A stretch of DNA of 26,313 bases, taken from the NCBI GenBank assembly GCA_045604805.1, contig JAZUOT010000028.1:1-26313 (forward strand), written 5' to 3'. The notes under the pieces were generated by a model. That model was not told the origin of the DNA and ran no database searches. It saw nothing but the letters and a program-made list of their open reading frames with translations. This DNA comes from JAZUOT01 sp045604805 (GTDB taxonomy: Bacteria; Bacillota; Clostridia; Oscillospirales; Acutalibacteraceae). Below, one piece after another: positions 1 through 8,075 of the stretch (position 1 is the stretch's first letter; every line of letters begins with the position of its first letter). The translations under genes were made by a program, and so were the position numbers.

Positions 1-1
1 C

Positions 2-157
2 TATATCAAAAAAATAAGACTTGAGCTTAAAGCTGCTAAATCAAAAAAACAGGCAACTGAGATATATTACAAAATAAGTGCATTCTACCAAATTTACTAT
101 GAACTGCAAGATACTGCCAGAAAAATATTCAAATATGCGGAGGATTTTAATGCTTAA
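2..157 (+). CDS. 3' end of an unknown gene (partial, runs off the left edge)
   Basis: One frame is open from the first bases to a TAA at 155-157, giving about 51 residues rich in Lys, Tyr, Ile and Ala that end in KYAEDFNA. I do not recognise the family. The composition suggests a helical, basic protein tail. Its last codons overlap the start of the next gene by 8 nt, and the GGAGG of that gene lies inside this frame, an arrangement typical of translational coupling. This supports the frame being real. Only the C-terminal end is visible, so function cannot be given. Confidence 0.5.
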   Translation, partial: YIKKIRLELKAAKSKKQATEIYYKISAFYQIYYELQDTARKIFKYAEDFNA

Positions 158-455
158 AAAGGTAGAATATGAAGATTTTAAACTTATACTAAACTGTATT
201 TATAAAGGAAAGCGCGCTCACAAAATTAAATATGTACTAAAAATTAAGCCAGCCATAGAAAAGGCTGTAAGAAATGAATTAACCTCACGTCAGAGAGAAT
301 GTTTTGATATGTATTATCAAAAATCAATGACAATTTATGAAATCGCTGAAAAACTTCAAATATCAGCTCCTACTGTCTCTATACACATAAAAAAATCCCG
401 CAGAAAAATATATGAGAGTATAAAATACTTCATTCCACAGAAAGAATATGTATAA
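150..455 (+). CDS. Small sigma-70 region 4-like HTH DNA-binding protein
   Basis: This is a 101-aa basic protein. Residues about 45-95 have the pattern of sigma region 4 / LuxR-type HTH proteins: LTSRQRECFDMYY, then TIYEIAEKLQIS and APTVSIHIKKSRRKI as the helix-turn-helix. No sigma region 2 is present, so it is not a complete sigma factor. It may be a small transcription regulator of the kind often found in phage late control or mobile elements. The start at 150 is chosen because GGAGG (139-143) lies 6 nt before it. An in-frame ATG at 78 has no such site and would lie deep in the preceding gene. The gene overlaps the stop of the upstream partial gene by 8 nt, so the two are probably co-translated. 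The target promoter is unknown. Confidence 0.65.
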   Translation: MLKKVEYEDFKLILNCIYKGKRAHKIKYVLKIKPAIEKAVRNELTSRQRECFDMYYQKSMTIYEIAEKLQISAPTVSIHIKKSRRKIYESIKYFIPQKEYV

Positions 456-498
456 AGATACAAAATGCAAAATAGATGTATTGATATCATGTATTCAA

Positions 499-527
499 TT
501 GTAAAATCAATCTTGTTCATATATAAT
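499..527 (+). promoter_or_regulatory. Predicted sigma-A promoter of fba
   Basis: TTGTAA at 499-504 and TATAAT at 522-527 are separated by 17 nt, close to the housekeeping consensus. Transcription would start near 534, about 50 nt before the fba ATG. No other element is obvious in the gap between 455 and 584. Confidence 0.5.
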
Positions 528-583
528 ATCACCTGTGACGTTGTTCATGACTGTTATCAAATGATTTTTGGGGAGTGGATAAA

Positions 584-1519
584 ATGCCTTTAGTAAATAC
601 TAAAGAAATGTTTAAGAAAGCCTACGAAGGTGGATATGCAATAGGGGCTTTCAACGTAAATAATATGGAAATAGTTCAGGGTATAACACAGGCTTGTAAA
701 GAACTTAATTCACCAGTTATTCTTCAAGCTTCAGCTGGTGCTCGCAAGTACGCCGAAGGTGTTTATCTTGTTAAGTTGGTAGAAGCTGCTAATGAACTTT
801 GTGACTTACCTATAGCTTTACATTTAGATCATGGTCCTGATTTCCAAACATGTAAAGACTGTGTTGACTCAGGATTTACTTCAGTAATGATAGATGGTTC
901 ACATTTGCCACTTGAAGAAAATATCGCTGAAGTTAAGAAAGTTGTAGAATATGCCCACAAATATAATGTAACAGTAGAAGCTGAGCTTGGCCGTTTGGCC
1001 GGCATAGAAGATGATGTTCAGGTTTCCAGTGAAGATGCTTTATTCACAGACCCTGAAGAAGCTGAAACTTTTGTCAAGGAGACAGGCATAGATTCACTCG
1101 CAATCGCAATAGGTACAAGCCATGGAGCATATAAATTTAAACCTGGACAAAAACCTCAACTTCGCTTTGACATACTCGAAGATATCGCAAGACGTCTCCC
1201 TGGATTCCCGATAGTTCTTCATGGTGCTTCTTCAGTCATGCCTGAATATGTAGAAATAGTAAATCAATATGGTGGAAATATGCCTGATGCTATAGGCATC
1301 CCAGAGGATATGCTGAGAAAAGCTGCTAGCATGGCCGTCTGCAAGATAAATATAGATTCTGATTTGCGCTTAGGTTTGACTGCTATGATAAGAAAATCAA
1401 TGCATGATAAGCCTGAAAACTTTGACCCAAGGCTTTATCTTGGTGAGGGTAGGGCTGCTCTTAAGACTGTTGTTGAACATAAGATCAAAGACGTTTTAGG
1501 TTCAGCTAATAAGGCTTAA
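584..1519 (+). CDS. fba: Fructose-bisphosphate aldolase, class II
   Basis: This cytosolic glycolytic enzyme reversibly cleaves fructose 1,6-bisphosphate to dihydroxyacetone phosphate and glyceraldehyde 3-phosphate, using zinc. The 311-aa product fits the class II family. Visible motifs are LHLDHG (79-84, catalytic Asp82 and zinc-ligand His83), VMIDGSHLPLEENI (101-114), EAELGRLAG (132-140), GTSHGAYK (177-184, His180) and VLHGASS (211-217, His213), followed by NIDSDLR in the phosphate-binding part. A GTG at 575 is also in frame, but it sits inside the ribosome binding site GGGGAG (570-575). The ATG at 584 is 8 nt after that site and gives the usual MPLVNTKEM-type N terminus. It appears to be a single-gene unit with its own promoter, followed about 20 nt later by rnpB. 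Assignment is secure. Confidence 0.97.
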   Translation: MPLVNTKEMFKKAYEGGYAIGAFNVNNMEIVQGITQACKELNSPVILQASAGARKYAEGVYLVKLVEAANELCDLPIALHLDHGPDFQTCKDCVDSGFTSVMIDGSHLPLEENIAEVKKVVEYAHKYNVTVEAELGRLAGIEDDVQVSSEDALFTDPEEAETFVKETGIDSLAIAIGTSHGAYKFKPGQKPQLRFDILEDIARRLPGFPIVLHGASSVMPEYVEIVNQYGGNMPDAIGIPEDMLRKAASMAVCKINIDSDLRLGLTAMIRKSMHDKPENFDPRLYLGEGRAALKTVVEHKIKDVLGSANKA

Positions 1520-1539
1520 AATTTTATATATAGTTTTTT

Positions 1540-1902
1540 GCGAGCAGAGTATGCAGCTGCGGGTGCAGTTTCGAAAGAACGCACGCGAGGAAAGTCCGGG
1601 CTCCATAGGACAGAATAACGGTTAACGACCGCCGGGGGTGACCCTAGGGATAGTGCAACAGAAATAAACCGCCTTTTGCTTTATGCAAGGGGTAAGGGTG
1701 GAAAGGCGAGGTAAGAGCTCACCGGCACACAGGGGACTGTGTGGCCATGTAAACCCTATTCGGAGCAACACCGCATACGAACGTTTGAATTGTTTCAAGA
1801 CGCTTGTCCGGCGTGTTCAGAGGTGGCACCGAGCCATAACGGTAACGTTTGGCCAAGATAGATAGCTGCACAAGACAGAACCCGGCTTATAGCTCTGGTC
1901 GT
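1540..1902 (+). ncRNA. rnpB: RNase P RNA, bacterial type A
   Basis: This is the catalytic RNA of ribonuclease P, which trims the 5' leader from tRNA precursors. The conserved cores can be read directly: CGAGGAAAGTCCGGGCTCC near the 5' end, GACCGCCGG and CCTAGGGATAGTGCAACAGA, AATAAACCGCC, GGTAAGGGTGGAAAGGCGAG with GTAAGAGCTCACCGGC (L15 region), and near the 3' end AAGATAGATAGCTGC and ACAGAACCCGGCTTATAG. The ends pair as helix P1: CGAGCAGAG at 1541-1549 with CTCTGGTCG at 1893-1901, with a single G-G mismatch. The exact ends are estimated from that helix. The overall layout is type A, and its length is normal. An open frame at 1683-1865 inside it is spurious. Confidence 0.96.
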
Positions 1903-1917
1903 AATATTTTTACACAC

Positions 1918-1942
1918 AAAGGCCCTAGAACATAGGGTCTTT
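1918..1942 (+). terminator. Hairpin downstream of rnpB
   Basis: AAAGGCCCTA and TAGGGTCTTT form a 10-bp stem with one G-U pair and a 5-nt loop. The following tract is AT-rich (TTATGTATATATG) rather than a clean T-run, so it may terminate or simply protect the 3' end of the rnpB transcript. Confidence 0.55.
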
Positions 1943-2088
1943 ATGTATATATGTTATTTAATCCTTACAAAAATAATAATTTCCTAGAAAAACAGATAAA
2001 ATCAGTCTTATTATTTTTTAGAAATCAATGATCACGTACGCAAAAAATATAAGTGTTGTTTTATTGAGTGAAATAAAGGGGGGCTATC

Positions 2089-3993
2089 ATGATATTATCT
2101 AAAAGTGTATTGAAAAGATTAACAGCAATGTCTTTGGCAATGTTATTTTTGTGTCTTTGTGCTTGTGATGGGAAATCGAAAAGTGAGAGTGCAACACAAA
2201 ACTCTTTGAACAATGAGCTCATTGCAAATTTGGGAGAACCAGTTGTTCCACCCGAAGGCGCAGAAATTTATAATATCATATTTACTGTAGCAACTGTTCC
2301 GCCTGTGCTTGCTGCTCTTGACTGTATCGAAAACGGTCATCAAACTTATGCATTTATACAGAGAGGCAAAACTTATAACGGCATTGATAATGTTGATAAT
2401 TTCCACAATGTCGGTTTTGATCCCACAAGCAATTTAGGCGAAGGTTTTAATACAACCGGCTTTGATTCATTAGTAAATACTGTAAAAGATCTTAGCACAA
2501 AAGAAGATAATTCATTTTTTAATATATATGTGCAAGAAGGTAGTGCTTTGCGTGGAGTGGCAGTTGCCGCAAACGCAGGTCTTGCTCTTAATAAATTCCG
2601 TATTATCATGTTAGAAGACGGCAACGGGGCATACACTGAATTGAACGATAAATATATTAAAGGTAAAAACGTTAGCAAAAAGAGCGATGAGGTTTACAGT
2701 AATTACCTCAATCAAGTTTTAGCAGCAAAGACTGAGTTTGATGCAGTAATGGCAAAGACTGACAATAAGGATGGCGATAGTTCCTTTAAATACAACAGAG
2801 CTAAAGCATATGCCCTTGCAGCTCTTCCAAATTTCATTTTCCATATCCAAGACAGCTCATATCTTCGCTCTGTAATAGAAAGCGGTGATAATGTTTCTGA
2901 AGCATTACTTTCTGCATTTGGTTTTTCGGACAGTAAAACCAAATGTAAGCTCAACCTAAAGTTTGGAAAGATAAGTGAAATTATTGCAAATCTTAACACC
3001 GAACAAAAAAATAGCTATCTTACTTTAATGTACGATGAATATTATGATGATACTTATAAATCTCTTACTCGCACTCAGCGTGCCAATGTTAGCGCACCTG
3101 TTGATAAACTTGTTTTTATCGGTGCACGCCACAGCTTTTATCCACATTTTGCAAGTGATGAAAAATATGGTATAGGTGGTCTTGCAACAGATTCTACTGT
3201 ACCCTCTAGCTATGCTGAACTTGATAGCAAGTATAAAATGCCATTTCTCTTTTCTACCGAGGAAGATTATAATATACTTCTCGATGTTATCTCTAAAGAA
3301 TCTAACTATTCCCAAGGTGCAACACAAGAACTAAAGCGTCAAGCACAAGTAGCTCTCTTCAATTTATACATTGATTATATTTACACCCTCAAATTAACCT
3401 ACTCTATCTACGGTGAAGATTACGATCTAATAATGAAGGGACATCCTAGAGAAAGCTTGGGTGATTCAAGCCAATGGGGCGGTAGATATAAAATAAACTC
3501 TTCTATAAAGGGCCAAAAAGAAGAAAGTTTTATTTATGACGGGTTGGTTGATGCTGCACTTGTGGCTTTCCACAACGCTGATTCTGTTGGTAAATATATA
3601 GGTACCGTTCCTTATGGTACTGCTGCAGAAAATCTTGCATACCTCGGTGTGAAAGTATCAATATGTGGCCTACCGTCTTCCACCTATAATGGATATGATA
3701 CAGATGTTGACGTACTTTCTATTATGGCAGAAACTGATGAGGATATCACAGGCACAACTTCCCAAGTAGCTGATAGATATGCGGCCGGCGATCTTAAATT
3801 CACAGATAGTAACGGAAAACAAAAAACTACAAAATTTATAAATACAGGGCTTATGTATAAGGTATGCTCAACAGTATTACGCTCAAGCGGAAATAACGAT
3901 CTTGCCAATAAGTACGATAAACATTTTTCTGAATGGCTGGCCAAAACCAAACCAGGAGCTACTGATGTTAATGAACAAGGTGTAGCTGAGTAA
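2089..3993 (+). CDS. Lipoprotein with bacterial sialyltransferase-like motifs (GT-B type)
   Basis: This 634-aa protein begins with a lipoprotein signal: basic KR residues, a hydrophobic stretch at 12-22 and a lipobox LCAC with Cys26 as the likely lipidated residue. A short Ser/Lys/Asn-rich linker follows. Three short motifs known together from bacterial sialyltransferase families (GT38, GT52, GT80) occur in the right order: an acidic-acidic-Gly motif in MLEDGNGAY (174-182), an HP motif in IMKGHPRE (448-455), and a Ser-Ser motif in GLPSSTYNG (527-535). The last two flank a YDGL...PYGTAAENLAYLGV segment. I infer a glycosyltransferase-like fold, possibly acting on a surface sugar. Being exported as a lipoprotein would be odd for an enzyme using CMP-sugars, so the activity may differ or be lost. 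GGGGGG precedes the ATG. The gene stands alone. Family membership rests on motifs only. Confidence 0.6.
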   Translation: MILSKSVLKRLTAMSLAMLFLCLCACDGKSKSESATQNSLNNELIANLGEPVVPPEGAEIYNIIFTVATVPPVLAALDCIENGHQTYAFIQRGKTYNGIDNVDNFHNVGFDPTSNLGEGFNTTGFDSLVNTVKDLSTKEDNSFFNIYVQEGSALRGVAVAANAGLALNKFRIIMLEDGNGAYTELNDKYIKGKNVSKKSDEVYSNYLNQVLAAKTEFDAVMAKTDNKDGDSSFKYNRAKAYALAALPNFIFHIQDSSYLRSVIESGDNVSEALLSAFGFSDSKTKCKLNLKFGKISEIIANLNTEQKNSYLTLMYDEYYDDTYKSLTRTQRANVSAPVDKLVFIGARHSFYPHFASDEKYGIGGLATDSTVPSSYAELDSKYKMPFLFSTEEDYNILLDVISKESNYSQGATQELKRQAQVALFNLYIDYIYTLKLTYSIYGEDYDLIMKGHPRESLGDSSQWGGRYKINSSIKGQKEESFIYDGLVDAALVAFHNADSVGKYIGTVPYGTAAENLAYLGVKVSICGLPSSTYNGYDTDVDVLSIMAETDEDITGTTSQVADRYAAGDLKFTDSNGKQKTTKFINTGLMYKVCSTVLRSSGNNDLANKYDKHFSEWLAKTKPGATDVNEQGVAE

Positions 3994-4109
3994 TTTTAGA
4001 GCATAATAACAAATTTGCAACATGATATCTGCTTGTTCGATACAGATCGCCTACCGGTAACATCTAAAAACTGGTCATCTCTAGAAACCAGTAAAATAAA
4101 ATAAAAAAA

Positions 4110-4174
4110 CAGTCAAAACATCGAAAAAGAGGAAAAGGTTACTCCTAGCACTCATTTTTTTGATGTTTTGGCTG
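4110..4174. terminator. Long bidirectional terminator hairpin
   Basis: A 19-bp stem (4110-4128 with 4156-4174, two G-U pairs) encloses a 27-nt loop. It has A-runs on the left and T-rich sequence on the right, so it can act in both directions. It lies between two convergent genes, the lipoprotein gene and the GT2 gene. Confidence 0.75.
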
Positions 4175-4199
4175 CTTTTCACGCATTTTTCCTCAAAAT

Positions 4200-5138
4200 T
4201 TAAGCTTTTAAATCATTATTGTTTTTCAAACATCTTATTATTGTAAGTTGTCTTTCAAAACTAGCTTCTGAGTTGTGCTTAAGCACTTTGAGTATAATTC
4301 CACAGAAAAAATTTACCATAGAGATAGTAGCTATACCTACAGAAACTATAAGGGTAGGATATTTAGCAACCATTCCTGTCTTTAGATAATCCATAAAAAC
4401 AGGAAAGAACATACAAGCTGAAATGATAAGCAATATTGCACTGACGATTGTAAAAAATGACAGTGGCCTATTGTAAGCAAAAAGTTTAGCTATAGTCTTT
4501 ATAACCTTTGCACCATCTGAATAAGTATTTAGCTTCGATTCGCTTCCTTCCGGGCGGTCTTTATATTCCACTGGTATTTCGGCAATAGCAAAATTGTGTC
4601 TTAATGCAAACACTGTCATCTCTGTTTCGATTTCAAAGCCTTTTGAAAGTACAGCAAACGACTTTACAAAATCTCTACTAAACGCACGAGCACCAGTCAT
4701 TATGTCATTAACATTTCCATTAAATATGAGATTTGTAAGTTTCCTAACAAGGACGTTTCCAAAATTATGAAATGGCCGTTTATTCTCAGTAAAATACGTG
4801 GAGGAAAGTCTATCTCCTATTGCCATATCCGCACCATCAAGCACAAGCTTTTCAAGTTTAGGGCCAAAGTTCGCAGGGTAGGTATCATCACCATCTACCA
4901 TTATATAGCAGTCAGCCTCTATATCTCTAAACATCGAACGAACAACGTTCCCTTTTCCTTGTTTTTTCTCGTACTTAACTATAGCCCCTGCTTTTTTAGC
5001 TATATCTGCCGTACCGTCACTTGAATTGTTGTCATAAACGTAAATATCCGCATGAGGCATATTTTTTTTGAAATCATTTATAACATTTTCTATAGTTTTT
5101 GCCTCATTGTAACAAGGAATTAATACTACTGTTTTCAT
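4200..5138 (-). CDS. Family 2 glycosyltransferase with two C-terminal membrane helices
   Basis: This is a GT-A fold glycosyltransferase of the DPM1/GtrB-like group, which moves a sugar from a nucleotide sugar to a lipid carrier such as undecaprenyl phosphate. Visible features are LIPCYNEAKTI at the N terminus, YDNNSSDGT, the metal-binding MVDGDDTYP, MTGARAFSR and the EIPVEYKDRPEGSESK segment. Two hydrophobic segments near the end (around FFTIVSAILLIISACMFF and TLIVSVGIATISMVNFF) would hold it in the membrane facing the cytoplasm. The product is 312 aa from the ATG at 5138, the start that aligns with the family. An in-frame GTG at 5153 is an alternative. Neither has a well-placed ribosome binding site; the best AAGGAG (5180-5185) is too far upstream. 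The donor sugar cannot be told from sequence. Confidence 0.9.
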   Translation of the reverse strand: MKTVVLIPCYNEAKTIENVINDFKKNMPHADIYVYDNNSSDGTADIAKKAGAIVKYEKKQGKGNVVRSMFRDIEADCYIMVDGDDTYPANFGPKLEKLVLDGADMAIGDRLSSTYFTENKRPFHNFGNVLVRKLTNLIFNGNVNDIMTGARAFSRDFVKSFAVLSKGFEIETEMTVFALRHNFAIAEIPVEYKDRPEGSESKLNTYSDGAKVIKTIAKLFAYNRPLSFFTIVSAILLIISACMFFPVFMDYLKTGMVAKYPTLIVSVGIATISMVNFFCGIILKVLKHNSEASFERQLTIIRCLKNNNDLKA

Positions 5139-5206
5139 TTTGTTTATAAGCACAGCAATTTATATATGCCGCACCTTCACTCCTTTTAATAAAATCTACA
5201 GACTAA

Positions 5207-5235
5207 ATCATAGAATATAATTGGTAACATTGCAA
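5207..5235 (-). promoter_or_regulatory. Predicted sigma-A promoter of the GT2 gene
   Basis: On the minus strand, TTGCAA (5235-5230) and TATGAT (5212-5207) are separated by 17 nt. Transcription would begin near 5200, just upstream of an AAGGAG at 5185-5180. This supports a short monocistronic unit ending at the bidirectional terminator. Confidence 0.5.
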
Positions 5236-5411
5236 ATTTTTCAAAATATGGAAAAATCTAAAATTAAAAATTACCAAATAAATTAATAAGGTATGATCCA
5301 TCTCACTCTTGTATTTTATTGGCTACTATCAAAAAAAAACTAGACTAACATCCACCAAAGGCTGTATCATATGAATAGTGATTGTTGCTTTTATTCAAAG
5401 AGGGAAGTTTC

Positions 5412-5951
5412 ATGAGAAGTTTTAAAGTTAAAGAATTGTCACCTATAGCTTTAATGTCTGCGTTAGTATTTGTAACATCAGAGTTTTTACAGATCCCTAT
5501 ACCCACCGTAGTAGATAATACACGATTACACTTGGGGAATGTGATGTGTTTACTTTGTGGTATGATACTGGGGCCTGTGCAAGGCGGTTTTGCAGCTGCT
5601 ATTGGTTCTACTATTTTCGACCTAATGAACCCTGTGTATATATCTTCAGCGCCCTTCACCTTTGCATTTAAATTCGCTATGGCTTGGTTGTGTGGTTATA
5701 TAGTCCGAACTTGCAAAATAAAAAAAAGATATATCTTAGCTACAATAGTAGCCTCTTTTGCGTATGTATTACTGTATCTTACAAAAAGTTTTTTTGAATA
5801 TCGTATAATATTTGACTTGGAATTCCAACTTTGTTGGCTTGCCATTTCGCAAAAAGCTATAGTTTCCATAATAAACGCTATAATTTCTGCTCTAACAGCT
5901 GCAGCTTTGGGAATTTTGATTTGTCCAAAGTTAAAAAAATTACCCTCTTGA
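5412..5951 (+). CDS. ECF transporter substrate-binding (S) component
   Basis: This small, very hydrophobic membrane protein of 179 aa has about five to six membrane segments, as in the S components of energy-coupling factor vitamin/nutrient importers. Family hallmarks are the N-terminal LSPIALMSALVFVTSEFLQIPIP and the RLHLGNVMCLLCGMILGP...GGFAAAIGSTIFDL segment. S components bind the substrate and use a shared EcfT-EcfA-EcfA' energising module, which is not in this window. The substrate cannot be assigned; a vitamin or related small molecule is the family expectation. The start at 5412 follows an AGAGGGAAG site. An upstream in-frame ATG at 5382 precedes that site and is less likely. No riboswitch could be recognised in the 5154-5411 gap, which holds the GT2 promoter and otherwise AT-rich sequence. 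Confidence 0.87.
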   Translation: MRSFKVKELSPIALMSALVFVTSEFLQIPIPTVVDNTRLHLGNVMCLLCGMILGPVQGGFAAAIGSTIFDLMNPVYISSAPFTFAFKFAMAWLCGYIVRTCKIKKRYILATIVASFAYVLLYLTKSFFEYRIIFDLEFQLCWLAISQKAIVSIINAIISALTAAALGILICPKLKKLPS

Positions 5952-5986
5952 TAATTTATCTTTTTAAGCAATAAAATTTTCAAACT

Positions 5987-6029
5987 AAATCACAGAAAGC
6001 TCCAAGAGACAAGCTTTCTGTGATTTTTT
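5987..6029 (+). terminator. Rho-independent terminator of the ECF S-component gene
   Basis: A perfect 15-bp stem (5987-6001 with 6012-6026), a 10-nt loop and a run of six T ending at 6029. It separates the transporter gene from ypeB. Confidence 0.88.
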
Positions 6030-6094
6030 GCATAAAAAATATTTCATCAGCTAATTATAAAATTATAGCTTAGAAAAGAGAAGAGGTAATTTTT

Positions 6095-7453
6095 ATGCCA
6101 CTTTTATCGCGCAAAGAGATAATGGTAAAAATTATAAGTTTTGCATCTGCAGTGATAGTGATATTAACAGGACTAATAGCTAAAATAAATACCAAATCAG
6201 TATCATACGAAAAGAGTTTGCAAAACAGCTATATCAAAGCTGTAGATGAACTATCCGAGAATATAAACAATATGCAGAATTCTCTAAACAAGAGCATATA
6301 CTCGACGACTAAACCTCAACAAACAAAAATACTTACAAATCTGATTGAGAAGAGTTACTTAATAAAGGAAGATATTTCATTTTTGCCTCTGAGTGATATA
6401 TGTCATTCTAAATTGAATTTATACATTTCACAGGTAGGCGATTATTCCTCAAATTTGCTATATAAGATATCCAAAGGTGAGCAAATAAATTCTGAAGACA
6501 TCTCTAATCTTAATATGTTTTTGGAATATAGCAGAAATTTGAACAACAGATTTTCGTATATAAGAAACTTGTACGAGAATGATGATGTTGATTTTAAGCT
6601 AATCGATAAAGAATATGATAAAATCTCTGAAGATACAGAAAATATGCAGTTAATATCAGTGGTAGATGGCTTTAGTGCCATAGAAAACGATCTTAATGAT
6701 TACCCGCACTTAATATACGATGGACCATTTTCAGACAATATCATGAATAAGACATCTTCGTTTTTGGAAAGCAAAGAAGAGATAAGTCTTGAAAAAGCTT
6801 CAAAGCAAGCTGCTAAATATATGGGCCAAAGTAGCAATGAGATAGAATATATTGGAGAAAATACAGGGAATATAGCACTTTACTGTTTTAAAAATAATGA
6901 AAGCTACATCAATATAACTAAACAAGGTGGATATATTGAATCAGTGATAAGACCTTGTATGTGTGAAAATGTACGTTTGAATGGAGAAGAATCTGTAAGC
7001 GCAGCCAAACAAATCCTAAATAATATGGGAATAGAAAACATGACAGAAACTTATTATTCTACTAAAGATGGCATATGTACTGTGAATTTTGCCTATGTTA
7101 AAGATGGTATCATTAATTATAGCGATCTGATAAAAATTGCGGTAGAGCAAAATAATGGAACTTTGGTAAGTTTTTCAGCTTCTTCTTACCTGATGAATCA
7201 TCGAGAGCGCGATAAAGGAAGCTCGAATATATCCATGGAGAATGCTAAAAAATCACTAAGCCCTAATCTACACATAAAATCAGAAAGAGAAGCTTTTATA
7301 CCGACTCCAAATAACGAAGACGTCTATTGTTATGAATTCAAATGTCAGGCAAATGATGGTCAAGATATAATTATTTATATAAATGCAAAAACAGCTATGG
7401 AAGAAGATATCCTAGTGCTTTTAAAGTATGATGGTGGTACACTTGTTATGTAG
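6095..7453 (+). CDS. ypeB: Germination protein YpeB
   Basis: YpeB works in spores with the cortex hydrolase SleB, each stabilising the other. SleB breaks down cortex peptidoglycan during germination. The 452-aa length matches the family. It has an N-terminal membrane anchor (about 11-27, IMVKIISFASAVIVILTGL), an alpha-helical N-terminal domain rich in Asn, Ser and Leu with the typical YEKSLQNSYIKAVDELSENINNMQ start, and a C-terminal half with repeated PepSY-like units (ISLEKASKQAAKYMG, GEESVSAAKQILNNMG, SMENAKKSL). A GAAGAGGT ribosome binding site precedes the ATG. In Bacillus the gene follows sleB. Here it is preceded by a terminator and an unrelated transporter gene, so sleB must be elsewhere or replaced. 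The gene indicates a spore-former. Confidence 0.88.
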   Translation: MPLLSRKEIMVKIISFASAVIVILTGLIAKINTKSVSYEKSLQNSYIKAVDELSENINNMQNSLNKSIYSTTKPQQTKILTNLIEKSYLIKEDISFLPLSDICHSKLNLYISQVGDYSSNLLYKISKGEQINSEDISNLNMFLEYSRNLNNRFSYIRNLYENDDVDFKLIDKEYDKISEDTENMQLISVVDGFSAIENDLNDYPHLIYDGPFSDNIMNKTSSFLESKEEISLEKASKQAAKYMGQSSNEIEYIGENTGNIALYCFKNNESYINITKQGGYIESVIRPCMCENVRLNGEESVSAAKQILNNMGIENMTETYYSTKDGICTVNFAYVKDGIINYSDLIKIAVEQNNGTLVSFSASSYLMNHRERDKGSSNISMENAKKSLSPNLHIKSEREAFIPTPNNEDVYCYEFKCQANDGQDIIIYINAKTAMEEDILVLLKYDGGTLVM

Positions 7454-7482
7454 TCGGGATGTATAGGGGGAGTTGATTTTGT

Positions 7483-7980
7483 ATGCATGAAAATTTGGTA
7501 GCTCTTTTAGAACAACACAAATTGACACTGTCTACTGCTGAAAGTTGCACCGGTGGGCTTATTAGCAAACTTATAACAGATGTTGCTGGTTGTTCTGATG
7601 TATATATCGGTGGAGTATGTTCTTATTCAAATGACGCAAAAGAAAAATTTCTAGGTGTTAAACATGAAACTCTAATTAAGTATGGCGCAGTATCTGAACA
7701 AGTTTCTAGAGAAATGGCAATAGGAATAAAAAACAAAACAAATTCTGATGTTTCTATATCTACCACCGGCATAGCCGGGCCAGGTGGTGGCAGCAAAGAC
7801 AAACCTGTTGGTTTAGTTTATATCACAGTTTGTGTGAAGAACAATGTAAAAACTATCCGCCTGAACGAGAATCCCACGTTAACACGCTCGGAAATAAGAA
7901 AAGCAAGTGCAAATAAAGCTATTTCTTTAGCAGCGGAAAGAATAATTGCAAGTTTTTCTAACGTAAGTAGTAAAGTATAA
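7483..7980 (+). CDS. pncC: CinA C-terminal-domain protein / nicotinamide-nucleotide amidase
   Basis: This 165-aa stand-alone CinA C-terminal domain belongs to the PncC group, which deamidates nicotinamide mononucleotide to nicotinic acid mononucleotide in pyridine nucleotide recycling. Diagnostic segments are STAESCTGGLISKLITDVAG (17-36), with the conserved Ser-Cys-Thr-Gly-Gly, then GGVCSYSNDAKEKFLGV, YGAVSEQVSREMA and STTGIAGPGGGS...KPVGLVYI. No N-terminal molybdopterin-binding-like domain is present, so it is not full-length CinA. The gene begins 29 nt after ypeB behind a GGGGGAG site and shares its transcript, ending at a strong terminator. Link to germination, if any, is only by position. 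Confidence 0.9.
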   Translation: MHENLVALLEQHKLTLSTAESCTGGLISKLITDVAGCSDVYIGGVCSYSNDAKEKFLGVKHETLIKYGAVSEQVSREMAIGIKNKTNSDVSISTTGIAGPGGGSKDKPVGLVYITVCVKNNVKTIRLNENPTLTRSEIRKASANKAISLAAERIIASFSNVSSKV

Positions 7981-7985
7981 ACTTA

Positions 7986-8023
7986 ACTAAAGAACGCCAG
8001 CTTAAAAACTGGCGTTCTTTAGT
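7986..8023 (+). terminator. Terminator between pncC and the convergent LCP gene
   Basis: A perfect 15-bp inverted repeat (7986-8000 with 8009-8023) around an 8-nt loop, with AAAGAACGCCAG as its core. The stem has A/T-rich ends on both sides and could serve both converging transcripts. Confidence 0.8.
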
Positions 8024-8075
8024 TGTAGTAGATGCACATAATGCATCCCTTTCGTATAAAATTAGGATTAATTTT

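Noticed and set aside
1683..1865. Open frame of 60 codons
   Set aside because: It lies entirely inside the RNase P RNA and has no ribosome binding site or protein-like composition.
2143..3950. Minus-strand open frames within the lipoprotein gene
   Set aside because: They are opposite-strand shadows without ribosome binding sites or recognisable domains.
5154..5411. Riboswitch upstream of the ECF S-component gene
   Set aside because: Such genes often carry vitamin riboswitches, but no conserved riboswitch core or strong structure is visible here.
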